A stretch of 64,000 nt of DNA from CAVQZC01 sp963718315 (GTDB taxonomy: Bacteria > Actinomycetota > Thermoleophilia > Gaiellales > JAICJC01): contig CAVQZC010000012.1 in the NCBI GenBank assembly GCA_963718315.1, positions 310,001-374,000 on the forward strand. The letters run 5' to 3'. The notes under the pieces are model-generated. The model was not told the origin of the DNA, did not search any database, and saw nothing but the letters and a program-made list of their open reading frames with translations. The position numbers and the translations under genes were made by a program. Shown piece by piece: positions 18,002 through 27,992 of this stretch. How positions within the stretch are numbered: position 1 is the first letter of the stretch; the number at the start of each line of letters is the position of its first letter.

Positions 18002-18610
18002 ATGCCAGGTGGAGCATTGTTCGGCCGCTGGAACCCGGGTGACATCGTCCTGCTGCGGCAGGTCATCGATGGACGGGTATGGGCGGCGTGGCCGACGCGG
18101 GTTGTCGAAGCGACCGGCGACCGGCTCGCGGTGTGGATCGCTCCGGGGACGAAATGCATGCGGCTGCGGGGGATCGACGGCAGGACGGTGAGGCCGCCGG
18201 CTCAGTGGACGAGCCAGCCGCACCGCTGGTTCGGGAACGGCAACGTCGACATCATCCTCGCCGGGGAGCCGTTCTCGCTGCGGCTGTTCTGGGATGACGC
18301 CGGAGCCTTCGCGGGCTGGTACGTCAACCTGCAGCAGCCGGTGACCGTCAGCGGTGAGCGGATCGACACGCGCGACCACGCACTCGACCTATGGCTGGAG
18401 CCGGGCCAGCCCCCACGCTGGAAGGACGAAGACCACCTCGAACAGTGCGTCGCCCTCGGCATCTTCGGCCCGGACGAGGCGGCCGCAATCAGAACCGCCG
18501 GCGCACGCTTCCTGAAGCAGCGCGCCAGCTACCTCCCGACCGGCTATGAGTCCTTCACTCCTCCGACGTGGCCCGCGCCGGACCTGCCCGCGGACTGGGC
18601 CACTCCGTAG
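18002..18610 (+). CDS. DUF402 domain-containing protein
   Basis: Complete 202-residue protein with no breaks. DUF402 signature features: LRQVIDGRVWAAWPTRVVE, RWFGNGNVDIILAG, FSLRLFWDDAGAFAGWYVNL and the acidic segment IDTRDHALDLWLEPG, which in the family supplies metal-binding Asp/Glu. Relatives act as nucleoside-phosphate hydrolases or as the fosfomycin protein FomD; the substrate here is unknown. It ends 9 bp before the convergent GMC oxidoreductase stop. Confidence 0.85.
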   Translation: MPGGALFGRWNPGDIVLLRQVIDGRVWAAWPTRVVEATGDRLAVWIAPGTKCMRLRGIDGRTVRPPAQWTSQPHRWFGNGNVDIILAGEPFSLRLFWDDAGAFAGWYVNLQQPVTVSGERIDTRDHALDLWLEPGQPPRWKDEDHLEQCVALGIFGPDEAAAIRTAGARFLKQRASYLPTGYESFTPPTWPAPDLPADWATP

Positions 18611-18619
18611 GAACCCCAC

Positions 18620-20170
18620 TCAGTCTCCGGCAACCGCCTGGTAGGCGCGAAAGCCGTTGCGCTCGCGAACGAGGTCGGCGGCCTTCTCACCGATCATGAA
18701 CGTCGCCACCATCGGGTTGACGGTCGGCATCGTCGGGAAGATCGAGCCGTCGGCGATCGACAGGCCCTCGATCCCGCGCACCCGCAGAGTCGGATCGACG
18801 ACCGCCAGCTCGTCGGTCTCGGCGCCCATCCGGCAGGTGCCTGACGGGTGGTAGACGGTGTGGTGCACCGCCCGGCCATACGTGGACAGGTCAGCGTCGG
18901 ACGTGATCTTCGGCCCGGGAGCGACCTCGCGCTTCAGCCAGCCCTTGAACGGCTCCGTATTGGCCACGTCACGGGCGATCTTCAGCCCGTCGATGATCGT
19001 CTGCTCGTCGTAGTTCTCCTCGTCCGTGAAGTAGCGGAAGTCGAGCGCCGGCTTGATGGCCGGGTCCTTCGACAGCAGCCACATCCGTCCCACCGACTTC
19101 GACCGCGGGATGTTCGGCGTCATGCAGATGCAGTGCTCCGGCACCGGGTAGCCGAGCCGCTCCGTGTTGAACGTGAACGGCAGCTGGTAGGTGTGGTACA
19201 TCAGGTCGGGCCTGAAATCGCGATCGAGCCGATTCACGAACAGCGCGCAGTCCGCATCCATCGCGCCCTCTGGCGGCAACGGCCGGTTGAGCTCCCAGAT
19301 GATGATCGACTCCGGATGGTCGATCAGGTTCTCGCCCACGCCCGCCAGGTCGTGCTGGACGTCGATGCCCAGCTCGCGGAGGTCGTCGGCGGGACCGATG
19401 CCCGACAGCAGCAGCAGTCGAGGAGTGTCGATCGAGCCGCCGGCAACCACGATCTCGTGCTCGGCCTGGATGGTGCCCGCGTCGGTGTCGACGGAGACCG
19501 CACGTCCGCCCTCGAGGTTGACCCGGTGCACCCAGGTCTCGGTCAGCACCGTCAGGTTTGGGCGCTTGCCCATGATCGGATGCAGGTACGCGACACTCGA
19601 CGATGACCGGACGCCGGTCGCAGGGTCATACCCGACGTCGAGGAACCCGACCCCGTCGTGGAACGGCGCCGCGTTCCAGTCAGGATTGGCCTGCACGCCG
19701 GCGGCCTTCGCGGCCGACGGGATCCAGTCGAGCAACAGCGGGTTGCGGTCCTTCTCGGCCACGATCTGGTGCTTGGTCTCGAGCCGGTCGTAGTACTGCT
19801 CCATCCCGTCCGGCTCCCAGCCGGCGGCGCCGCGGTCGACCCAGTCCTGCCAGTCGCCGGGGAACGGCTTGAAGTAGATCTGGGTGTTGTGGGACGAGCA
19901 GCCGCCGAGCACGGCGGCGCGCGAGTGGACGATGTGCGCGTTCCCGCGCGGTTGCAGCGTGGTCGTGTACGCCAGGTCGATCGGCCCCTCGAGGAGCGAC
20001 AGCCAGCGGCGCAGCTGCAGCACGTCGTCAAACCCGACGTCGCTCGGCCCGGCCTCGATCAGACAGACCGACAGCTCGGGATCCTCCGACAACCGGGCGG
20101 CGACGATCGCCCCAGCGGTGCCTCCGCCGACAACGACGACGTCGTAGCGATCCTGCGGGTTCGTGGCCAT
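18620..20170 (-). CDS. GMC family FAD oxidoreductase (choline dehydrogenase-like)
   Basis: Intact 516-residue glucose-methanol-choline oxidoreductase. The FAD-binding motif YDVVVVGGGTAGAIVAARLS is at residues 9-28. AAVLGGCSSHNTQIY is the GMC signature 1 region and EIVVAGGSIDTPRLLLLSGI signature 2. The active-site pair lies in VHHTVYHPSGTCRMG with a later TVNPMVATF, giving the usual His and Asn. ATG 20170 is preceded by GAGGAGAGGACGTG. Members oxidise alcohols such as choline. Its place next to a quaternary-amine-type demethylase locus, with a 64-bp divergent gap, suggests an alcohol linked to that pathway; this is inference. Confidence 0.9.
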   Translation of the reverse strand: MATNPQDRYDVVVVGGGTAGAIVAARLSEDPELSVCLIEAGPSDVGFDDVLQLRRWLSLLEGPIDLAYTTTLQPRGNAHIVHSRAAVLGGCSSHNTQIYFKPFPGDWQDWVDRGAAGWEPDGMEQYYDRLETKHQIVAEKDRNPLLLDWIPSAAKAAGVQANPDWNAAPFHDGVGFLDVGYDPATGVRSSSSVAYLHPIMGKRPNLTVLTETWVHRVNLEGGRAVSVDTDAGTIQAEHEIVVAGGSIDTPRLLLLSGIGPADDLRELGIDVQHDLAGVGENLIDHPESIIIWELNRPLPPEGAMDADCALFVNRLDRDFRPDLMYHTYQLPFTFNTERLGYPVPEHCICMTPNIPRSKSVGRMWLLSKDPAIKPALDFRYFTDEENYDEQTIIDGLKIARDVANTEPFKGWLKREVAPGPKITSDADLSTYGRAVHHTVYHPSGTCRMGAETDELAVVDPTLRVRGIEGLSIADGSIFPTMPTVNPMVATFMIGEKAADLVRERNGFRAYQAVAGD

Positions 20171-20234
20171 CACGTCCGTCCTCTCCTCGTTCGGTGCCGC
20201 GACTCTATGATCCCGGCACCAGGAGAGCAACCCC

Positions 20235-20522
20235 GTGACTGAATACCGCATCACGTACTGGCAGGAGATTCCGGCGATGGTGGCCGCCCGGGACGGCTCG
20301 GCGACGGGCAAGGCGCCCCTGCCCGACCGCTTCCAGGAGGCGATCGACGAGGCGGCTATGCAACAGGGGCTGGCCGGCTCGGACGCCTACCTGGAGCAGT
20401 GGCACCACGGCGAGTGGATCGAGGGCGAGGGCACCCCCGACGAGGTGGTCACGGCCGTCGCCGCCCGGCTCGACGCCGACTACCCCCCGCAGCGACTCGA
20501 CGAACTGGTGGTGGCCCGATGA
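20235..20522 (+). CDS. PF13769 ('virulence factor') family protein
   Basis: 95 residues starting with GTG 20235 after CAGGAGAGCAACCCC. YRITYWQEIPAMVAARDG opens the domain; PLPDRFQEAIDEAAM, DAYLEQW and DEVVTAVAARLDADYPPQRL follow. The Pfam name is historical. From memory, this small protein is repeatedly encoded beside trimethylamine-methyltransferase-family and corrinoid genes in Rhodobacterales, as here. A -10-like TATGAT lies at 20206-20211. The stop overlaps the next start as ATGA (20519-20522), so the two are translationally coupled. Its biochemical role is unknown. Confidence 0.75.
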   Translation: MTEYRITYWQEIPAMVAARDGSATGKAPLPDRFQEAIDEAAMQQGLAGSDAYLEQWHHGEWIEGEGTPDEVVTAVAARLDADYPPQRLDELVVAR

Positions 20523-21424
20523 CGTCTGCACTGCACAAGCTGCTCGGCGACGACCGACCTGTCCTCTCCGACGGCGCGATCGGCACCCAGCTCCAGGCCG
20601 CCGGCCTGATGCCGGGAGCATCGCCCGAGATCTGGAACGTCGAGCGCCCGCAGGCGATGCGGGTCGTGCACAGCTCCTACGCCGCGGCGGGGGCCCACCT
20701 GCTGACCACCAACACGTTCGGCGGCACCCGCCCGCGGCTTGCGCTGCACCACCTCGAGCACCGCGTGTTCGAGCTCAACGAGGCGGGTGCCCAGATCGCC
20801 CGCGACGTCGCCGACGCCCATGACGGCGTCCTGGTGCTCGGCAGCATGGGCCCGACAGGCGAGTTGCTGGAGCCGCTCGGCACCCTCACTCAGGACGACG
20901 CGACGAAGCTCTTTGCCGAGCAGGCCGAAGGGCTCGCCGCCGGCGGGGCCGACATCATCCTCGCCGAGACGTTCAGCGACCTGGGCGAGGTGCGCGCCGC
21001 CGTCGACGGGACGCGCCGCGGTGCTCCCGACCTTCCCGTGGCCGTGACCATGACGTTCGACCTCAAGGGCCACACGATGATGGGAGTCAGCCCGTCACAG
21101 GCGCTGCGGGAGATCTCCGCGATGGGCGTGGAGCTGATCGGCGCCAACTGCGGTAGCGGGCCGGCCGAGATCGAGGCTGTCTTGGAGGTCATGAGCGCGG
21201 AGCGTCCCGACGGCGTCATGCTGATGGCCCAGAGCAACGCAGGGCTGCCGGAGATGATCGGCGACGAGTTCCACTACGGCGGCACGCCGGAGGTGATGGC
21301 GGCCTACGCGCTGCGGATGTGGGAGCTCGGGGTGGATGTGATCGGCTCGTGCTGCGGCAGCACGCCCGCCCACACGGCGGCGATGCACGCCGCCCTGGCG
21401 GACTCCGCCGCCTGGGCCCGCTAG
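20519..21424 (+). CDS. Homocysteine S-methyltransferase-domain protein
   Basis: Intact 301-residue TIM barrel. SDGAIGTQLQAAGLMPG opens the domain, LTTNTFGGTRPRL follows, and the zinc Cys ligands are in ELIGANCGSGP and IGSCCGSTPAH. This is the fold of MetH domain 1 and betaine-homocysteine methyltransferase. Here it probably accepts or donates a methyl group in the surrounding corrinoid pathway, with homocysteine as one possible acceptor. It is coupled to the PF13769 gene by an ATGA overlap and converges on mttB with 4 bp between stops. Confidence 0.88.
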   Translation: MTSALHKLLGDDRPVLSDGAIGTQLQAAGLMPGASPEIWNVERPQAMRVVHSSYAAAGAHLLTTNTFGGTRPRLALHHLEHRVFELNEAGAQIARDVADAHDGVLVLGSMGPTGELLEPLGTLTQDDATKLFAEQAEGLAAGGADIILAETFSDLGEVRAAVDGTRRGAPDLPVAVTMTFDLKGHTMMGVSPSQALREISAMGVELIGANCGSGPAEIEAVLEVMSAERPDGVMLMAQSNAGLPEMIGDEFHYGGTPEVMAAYALRMWELGVDVIGSCCGSTPAHTAAMHAALADSAAWAR

Positions 21425-21428
21425 CGAC

Positions 21429-22868
21429 TCAGTCGCCGAGCTCGGCCCGCCGCCTCACTACGTACGCCTCCAGCTCCTCTCGGATGCGCTCGTCCATCGG
21501 CGGCTGCTCGTAGTCGTCCAGGGTCCTGCGCCAGATCTCGGTCGCCCGCGCGGCGGCGTCCATCCCGCCGTTGCGCTGCCAGCGCTCGAAGTTCTCGGTC
21601 GACGACAGGATCGGCCGGTAGAAGCACTCCCGGAACCGCTCCAGCGTGTGCGCCGCGCCCAGGAAGTGGCCGCCGTGCCCGACCTCCTGGTGCGCCCCGT
21701 AGGCGAGGCTCTCCTCGTTGATCTCGAGCGGCGTGAACTCCTCGTGGAGCATCCGCAGCACCTCGATGTCGACGACGAACTTCTCGTAGCAGGACACCAG
21801 CCCCGACTCCAGCCAGCCGGCGGCGTGCATGACCCAGTTGGTGCCGGCCAGAAAGGTCGGCAGCATCGTCATCAGCGCCTCGTAGGCGGACTGCGAATCG
21901 ACCGACTGGCTGGCCGTCAGCCCGCCTCCGCTGCGCCAGGGGAGTCCGTAGCGGCGCGCGATCTGCCCGGTGCAGAAGAGGCCGATGGCCGACTCCGGCG
22001 TGCCGAAGCTGGGCGAGCCCGACTGCATGTCGGTGTTGGACAGGAAGGAGCCGAACAGCACCGGGGTGCCGGGACGAATCAGCTGCGCCAGTGCGATGCC
22101 GGCGAAGGCCTCGGCCATCTGCTGCACCAGCGATGCTGGAATCGACACCGGTGACATGGCGCCCATCAGCAGGAACGGCGTCAGCAGCACGGGCTGGCCG
22201 GCCCGGACGTACTCGAACATCGCCGCCAGCATGCGGTCGTCGTAGCGCAGCGGCGAGTTGACGTTGATCAGCGAGATCGAGACCGGGTTCGCCTCGATCG
22301 CCTCGTGCCCGCCGAACAGGATCTCGCTCATGCGCACCGTGTCCGCGGCGTTGGGACCGGAGGTCACGGAGCCCATGAACGGCTTGTCGGTCAGCGTCAT
22401 CAGGGCGTAGACCATGTCCAGGTGCCGGGAGTCGAGCGGCCGGTCGTTCGGCTCGCAGATCGTGCCTCCGGCCGAGTCGAGCTGACCGAAGCTCTGCGAC
22501 AGCTTGCACAGGCGCTCGAAGTCGTCCATCGTCGCTTCGCGGCGCTCGATCCCCTCGCGGACGAACGGCGGCCCGTAGACCGCCGAGAAGCACATGTGCT
22601 GACCGCCGATGTGGATCGTGTGCTTGGGGTTGCGGGCGGTGACGTCGAACTCCGAGGGCGCCTTGCGCACCTGCTCCATGACGAAGTCCGGGTCGAGCTT
22701 GACGTTGGCGCCTTCGACCGTCTGCCCGGCCTTGGCAAACACCTCCACCGCCTCCGGCAGGATGAACTCCACGCCGATCTCCGAGACGATCCTCCGCCAG
22801 CCTCGGTCGAGGGTGTCCATGGCCTCTTCGGACAGGATCTCGTAGCGGGGCATCTTGTTGACGAACAT
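21429..22868 (-). CDS. MttB-family (trimethylamine methyltransferase) corrinoid methyltransferase, non-pyrrolysine
   Basis: 479 residues from ATG 22868, with AGGGAG 8 nt upstream. MPRYEILSEEAMDTLDRGWR opens the MttB TIM barrel. Central parts are TSGPNAADTVRMSEILFGG, SPVSIPASLVQQMAEAFAG, SGSPSFGTPES and AAGWLESGLVSCYEKFVVD, and the end is EEFTPLEINEESLAYGAHQE then VGHGGHFLGAAHTLERF. There is no in-frame amber codon, so this is a non-Pyl member, a group that includes glycine betaine, proline betaine, carnitine and butyrobetaine demethylases. The donor is unknown. Divergent from the IclR gene, with a palindromic operator between. Confidence 0.92.
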   Translation of the reverse strand: MFVNKMPRYEILSEEAMDTLDRGWRRIVSEIGVEFILPEAVEVFAKAGQTVEGANVKLDPDFVMEQVRKAPSEFDVTARNPKHTIHIGGQHMCFSAVYGPPFVREGIERREATMDDFERLCKLSQSFGQLDSAGGTICEPNDRPLDSRHLDMVYALMTLTDKPFMGSVTSGPNAADTVRMSEILFGGHEAIEANPVSISLINVNSPLRYDDRMLAAMFEYVRAGQPVLLTPFLLMGAMSPVSIPASLVQQMAEAFAGIALAQLIRPGTPVLFGSFLSNTDMQSGSPSFGTPESAIGLFCTGQIARRYGLPWRSGGGLTASQSVDSQSAYEALMTMLPTFLAGTNWVMHAAGWLESGLVSCYEKFVVDIEVLRMLHEEFTPLEINEESLAYGAHQEVGHGGHFLGAAHTLERFRECFYRPILSSTENFERWQRNGGMDAAARATEIWRRTLDDYEQPPMDERIREELEAYVVRRRAELGD

Positions 22869-22886
22869 TCGTGCGCTCCCTAAGAT
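22858..22886 (+). promoter_or_regulatory. Promoter of the iclR-corrinoid operon
   Basis: TTGACG (22858-22863), a 17-bp spacer and TAAGAT (22881-22886) make a good sigma-70-type promoter. The predicted start (~22893) lies right at the palindrome 22894-22911, so bound regulator would block initiation. The -35 box overlaps the first codons of mttB on the other strand. Confidence 0.6.
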
Positions 22887-22893
22887 CTTGGTT

Positions 22894-22911
22894 GTGGAAC
22901 AATCGTTCCAC
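22894..22911. promoter_or_regulatory. IclR-type operator palindrome
   Basis: GTGGAAC-AATC-GTTCCAC is a perfect 7-bp inverted repeat with a 4-bp centre, close to the TGGAACNNNNGTTCCA-like sites bound by IclR-family regulators. It lies between divergent mttB and iclR, 26 bp before the mttB start and directly before the first possible iclR ATG. It is expected to be bound by the adjacent IclR protein. Confidence 0.75.
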
Positions 22912-23690
22912 ATGATGGGTCGAAACGCAATGCAGACAGGAACCCAGGCTATCGATCGCGCGGCCCAGCTGCTGGTTCTCGTCGTCGAGAACGAGGAGTC
23001 CAGCAGCGTCGGCGGGCTGGCCGAGGCCGCTGGTCTTCCCAAGAGCACCGTCTCCCGAGCGGTCTCCGCACTGGAGCGGCAGGGCCTGGTGCAGCGCAAC
23101 GGCACGCGCGGAACGATCCGTCCCGGCCCGGTGCTGCTGAGCCTTGCTCATCGGGGAATCGCCGAGGACGACATCGTTGCCATCTGTGACACCGCGATGC
23201 AACGCCTCGGCGAAGCCACCGGAGAGACCATCGACCTGGCGGTCCCGGTCGCCGGCGGCGCGGAGCGCTATCTGGCCCAGGTCGACAGCACCCACTTCCT
23301 GGGCACCACCAACTGGGTGGGAAGGCGCCTGCCGCACCACTGCACAGCGGTCGGCAAGGTGTTCCTGGCCTACGGCGCCGCGCCGGTGTCGGGCGGCCGG
23401 CTCGACCCCCTGACGCCCGCAACGATCACCGACCGGCGGTCGCTGGACGCTGCCCTCCGCGAGGTGCGCCGGCGCGGTTACGCGACCGCCGTCGGAGAGC
23501 TCGAGCCAGGCCTGGTAGCCGTGGCCGCGCCGGTGTTCGGCGGCAGCAACCCGGTCGCAGCGATTAGCATCTCGGGGCCCGACCTGCGGCTGCGGCCCGA
23601 CCGGCTGGCGGAGCTCGGCGCCCTGCTCATCCACGAAACACGAGAACTATCCGAGCGGCTCGGCCACCGGAGTGCAAAGGAGGGACCGTC

Positions 23691-23694
<4 letters not shown>
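22912..23694 (+). CDS. IclR family transcriptional regulator
   Basis: 260 residues from ATG 22912; ATG 22930 (MQTGTQAIDRAAQLL) is an alternative, and the operator palindrome ends at 22911, ruling out earlier starts. The N-terminal winged helix includes SSVGGLAEAAGLPKSTVSRA and LERQGLVQRN. The C-terminal IclR effector domain includes LPHHCTAVGKVFLAYG and RRRGYATAVGELEPGLVAVA then APVFGG. It very likely controls mttB and its own operon through the palindrome at 22894-22911. The ligand is probably the methylated substrate or a product. The stop overlaps the corrinoid gene start as ATGA. Confidence 0.9.
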
Positions 23695-24355
<661 letters not shown>

Positions 24356-24359
<4 letters not shown>

Positions 24360-25235
24360 CGCAGAACGGCTCCCTGCGCCGCACCCTGACGGCTGCCGCA
24401 AGCGTCGAGGTGACGCCGCGCGACGCCGCCCGGATCGGGGAGTTCGCCGACCAGCTGGGCTCGGACACCTCGGTCTACATCACGGCCCTCCCCGGGCGCC
24501 GATCTCGACGACCTGGTCGCGGCAGCCGTGAGCATCCGCGCCGCAGGTCTCGCGCCGGTGCCGCACCTGCCGGCCCGGGCGCTCGAGGGCCCCGGTCAGC
24601 TCGACAGCCTGCTCGGGCGCCTGGTCGACCAGGCCCAGGTCGACGACGTGCTGGCGATCGCCGGGTCGGTCAAGAAGCAGGTGGGCTCCTACAGCTCCTC
24701 GATCGAGGTGCTGCGCTCGGGGCTGCTCGAGAAGCACGGGATCCGTCGCGTCGGGGTCGCCGGCCACCCGGAGGGCAGCCCGGACATCCCGCCCGAGGCA
24801 GCCCGTGAGGCGCTGATGGCCAAGAACGCCTTCGCCGCCACCTCTGCACTCGACCTGCGGATCGTCACACAGTTCGCGCTCGACGCGGCCCCCTACGTGA
24901 CGTACGAGCGGCAGATCCGCGAACAGGGCAACCGGCTGCCGGTGATCGCCGGCCTGCCCGGCGTGACCTCGCCGGCCACGCTCGTCAAGTTCGGGATCGC
25001 CTGCGGCATCGGCCCATCGCTGGAGGTGCTGCGCAAGCAGGCCGGCGGCCTCGTCAAGCTGGCCACGACGCGGCTGTGGAAGCCGGACGCAATCGTCGAC
25101 GAGATCGCCGCCGCCGGCGAACGTGACCCGGAGGCGCTGTTCGCCGGGCTGCACTTCTTCCCCTTCGGCGGGCTGGAGCGAACCGCGGCGTGGCTGGCGG
25201 CCGCACGCAGCGAAGTCGCGGCCCAGCAAGCCTGA
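24356..25235 (+). CDS. Methylenetetrahydrofolate reductase (MetF)-like protein, frameshifted once
   Basis: Starts MTQNGSLRRTLTAAASVEVT by ATGA overlap. The frame breaks near 24492, where one missing base after CCCGGG restores ITALPGADLDDLVAAAVSIR. MTHFR-fold landmarks: VEVTPRDA, AAGLAPVPHLPARAL, IRRVGVAGHPEGSPDIP, FALDAAPYVTYERQIREQGN, LPVIAGLPGVTSPATLVKFG, then LHFFPFGGLERTAAWL. It would oxidise methyl-tetrahydrofolate to methylene-tetrahydrofolate, taking one-carbon units from the demethylase onward. Reversal of the textbook direction is inferred from context. Confidence 0.82.
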
Positions 25236-25268
25236 CCGCCTGCGGGCCGACCTTCCGAAAGGATCTCC

Positions 25269-26124
25269 ATGGACACAGTTCTGCAGTCGCCCACCCAGAC
25301 GGTGGTGATCGGGCCCGGGCATCCGTTCTGCATCATCGGCGAGCGGATCAACCCGACCGGGCGCAAGGCGTTCCAGGCGCAGCTCCAGGCGGGCGACCTG
25401 TCGCAGATCGAGATCGACGTGGCCGAGCAGGTGGCGGGAGGCGCCGCACGTGCTCGACGTCAACGTGGGCGACCCGCTGGCCGACGAGGTGGAGCTGATG
25501 CGCAACGCGATCGGCCTCGTCCAGGGGTTGACCGAGCTTCCGCTGTGCATCGACTCCTCGGTGATCGAGGCGCTCGAGGCAGGGCTGTCGGCGTACCAGG
25601 GCAAGGCGCTGGTCAACTCGGTGACCGGCGAGGACGAACGGCTGGAGCAGATCCTGCCGATCGTTGCCCGCCACGGCGCCGCCGTTATCGGACTTGCCAA
25701 CGACGACGAGATCCCGATGGATCCACAGCGCCGGCTGGAGGTCGCGCGCAAGGTCGTGTCGGTGGCAGGCGACTACGGCATCCCGCCCGAGGACGTCGTC
25801 ATCGACCCGCTGGCGATGCCGGTGGGCGCCGAGCCGCGGGCCGTCACGCTGTTTCTCGAGACGGTGCGGCTGATCCGCGACGAGCTGGGCGTGAACACGA
25901 CCTGCGGCGCCTCGAACACCTCGTTCGGGCTGCCCGGCCGGCACACGCTGTCGGCCACCTTCCTGGCCGTCTCCGAGAGCCACGGGCTGACCAGCGCGAT
26001 CATGGACGCCCGGTCGCCGGAGTGCGTGGAGGCGGTGCGCGCCGCCGACTTGCTGCTCGGCAACGACGAGTGGGGCGGCCGCTGGATCGCCGCGTTCCGC
26101 CAGAAGCAGGCGGCCGCACAGTGA
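25269..26124 (+). CDS. DHPS-family methyltetrahydrofolate:corrinoid methyltransferase, frameshifted once
   Basis: From ATG 25269: FCIIGERINPTGRKAFQAQL is the pterin-binding start; a break near 25440 precedes VLDVNVGDPLADEVELM. PLCIDSSVIEALEAGL, LVNSVTGEDERLEQILPIV, VIGLANDDEIP, DVVIDPLAMPVG and TCGASNTSFGLPGRHTLSAT are typical of AcsE/MtgA-type MeTr proteins rather than folate-synthesis FolP. It should pass the methyl group from the corrinoid protein to tetrahydrofolate. It follows the MetF-like gene by 33 bp, with AAAGGATCTCC as ribosome site. Confidence 0.88.
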
Positions 26125-26136
26125 TTCGAGGGGGAC

Positions 26137-27992
26137 GTGGAAGCTGAGGCTGTACCCCACGGCACCGGCCGCGTCCGGCTGACGTTCAAGCCGGACGGCG
26201 GCGAGGTGCGTGTGCCTGTCGGCACGACGGTGTTCGACGCTGCCAGCTGGAACGGCATCGCAATCGACTCGACCTGTGGCGGCCACGGCACCTGCCGGAA
26301 GTGCAAGGTACGGGTCACCGCCGGTGACGTGCCGATCGACACGCTCGACCCGCGCGCATTCAGCCCCGACGAGCTGCGAACCGGGTGGCGGCTGGCCTGC
26401 CGCGCGGCGGCCGGCCACGACCTCGAGGTCGAGGTGCCGCCGCTTCAGACCCGGCCCAAGGCGGCGCTGGTCGGCGTCGGCCGCCACGTCATCCTGCGGC
26501 CCGCCGTGCAGAAGCGCTACCTGGAGCTGGACGAGCCCTCGCTGGAGGATCAGGTCGTCCGACCTGGAGCGCGTCCTGGCCGCGGTCGACGACCTCGAGC
26601 TGACCGTCCGAGCTGGGCGCCGTCCGCGAGCTCGGCCGCACGCTGCGCCGCTGCGACTTCAAGGTCACGGCGGTGATCTGCGACGACGTCCTGATCGACG
26701 TCGAGCCGGGCGACACCTCCGAGCAGCGCCACGCCATCGCCTTCGACCTGGGCACGACCACGGTCGTCGCGACGCTGCTCGACCTCGGCACCGGGCAGCC
26801 GGTCGCCGTGCGGTCGATGCTGAACAGGCAACAGCCGTTCGGCGCGGACGTGATCTCGCGGGTGTCGGCGACGATGATGGATCCCGACGCGCTCGAGACC
26901 CTGCAGGCGCGGGCCCACGAGACCATGAACGAGCTGACCGCGGAGGTCTGCGAGGAGGCCGGCGTCGCTCCGGCGAAGGTCTACGAGATCGCGGTCTGCG
27001 GCAACGTCACCATGATGCAGCTCGCTCTCGGGATCGACCCCGAGCCGCTGGCCGTGGCGCCGTTCATCATCGCCTCCCGGCGGCTGCCGCCGGCGACCGC
27101 CCAGGACTTCGGCGTCCGCGTGCATCCGCGGGCGCCCGCGGTGGTCTTCCCGTCGCTCGGCGCCTACGTCGGCGGCGATATCGTGGCCGGGATGCTCGCG
27201 ACCGGGCTCACCCGCGACCGCCGCCTGCGGCTGTTCATCGACGTCGGCACCAACTCCGAGATCGCGCTCGGCTCGAACGAGCGGGTGGTCGCCACGGCGG
27301 CTCCGGCCGGGCCGGCGTTCGAGGCGGCACAGATCCGCTGCGGGATGCGCGCCGCAGAGGGTGCGATCGAGGGCGTTGCCATCGACGGCGACGACCTGAC
27401 GCTGGAGGTGATCGGCGACGCCGATCCGGTCGGCATGTGCGGGTCGGGCCTGGTCGACGCGGTGGCCCAGCTGGTGTCGGCAGGGCTGATCGACAACTCG
27501 GGCCGGTTCGTGCCCGACGAGCAGGCGGCGGAGGAGCATCCGGTGCTGAGCAGGCGGCTCGTGAAGGTCGGCGAGGAGCGCGTGTTCGTGCTCGCCTGGC
27601 GGGGCGAGGATCCGGCCAACTCCATCTACCTCTCCCAGCGCGACGTCCGCGAGCTGCAGTTCGCCAAGGCGTCGATCGCCACCGGTTGGCAGATCCTGCT
27701 CACCGAGCTCGGAGTCGAGCCGGACGACGTCACCCAGGTGCTGCTGGCGGGCAGCTTCGGCTCGTACCTGTCGCCCGCCAGCGCCGTCAAGATCGGGCTG
27801 GTGCCGCGCCTCGCGCTGCCGCGTATCGTCTCGGCAGGCAACGTAGCCGGCGAAGGCGCGAAGATGGCCGCACTGTCGATGCGGGAGCGGGCCGCGGCCG
27901 ACGCGATCCTCGACGAGGTGGAGTACGTCGAGCTGTCCGGCCGGGCCGACTTCAACGACATGTTCATCGACCAGCTGGCGTTCCCGGGATGA
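26137..27992 (+). CDS. ASKHA-domain (RACo/RamA-like, DUF4445) corrinoid reactivation protein, frameshifted
   Basis: GTG start at 26137 after CGAGGGGG. Residues ~1-90 form a 2Fe-2S ferredoxin domain: STCGGHGTCRKCKV gives three clustered Cys and RLACRA the fourth. Two breaks between 26565 and 26625 precede the ATPase part: RHAIAFDLGTTTVVATLLDL (phosphate-1), NRQQPFGADVISRV, EIAVCGNVTMMQLALGID, FPSLGAYVGGDIVAGML, FIDVGTNSEIAL, GMCGSGLVDAVAQLV, and LLAGSFGSYLSPASAVKIGL near the end. RACo-like proteins use ATP to reduce inactive Co(II) corrinoid. It fits this operon exactly. Confidence 0.92.

Noticed and set aside
20235..20522. A virulence determinant, as the family name suggests
   Set aside because: The name of PF13769 is historical; the context is methyl-group metabolism.
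21424..21436. GCGACT-C-AGTCGC as a terminator between the convergent homocysteine-methyltransferase-domain gene and mttB
   Set aside because: The arms are only 6 bp with a one-base centre, too tight to form a hairpin loop.
21429..22868. Pyrrolysine-encoding MttB
   Set aside because: There is no in-frame amber codon; the gene is open for all 479 codons, so it is a non-pyrrolysine family member.
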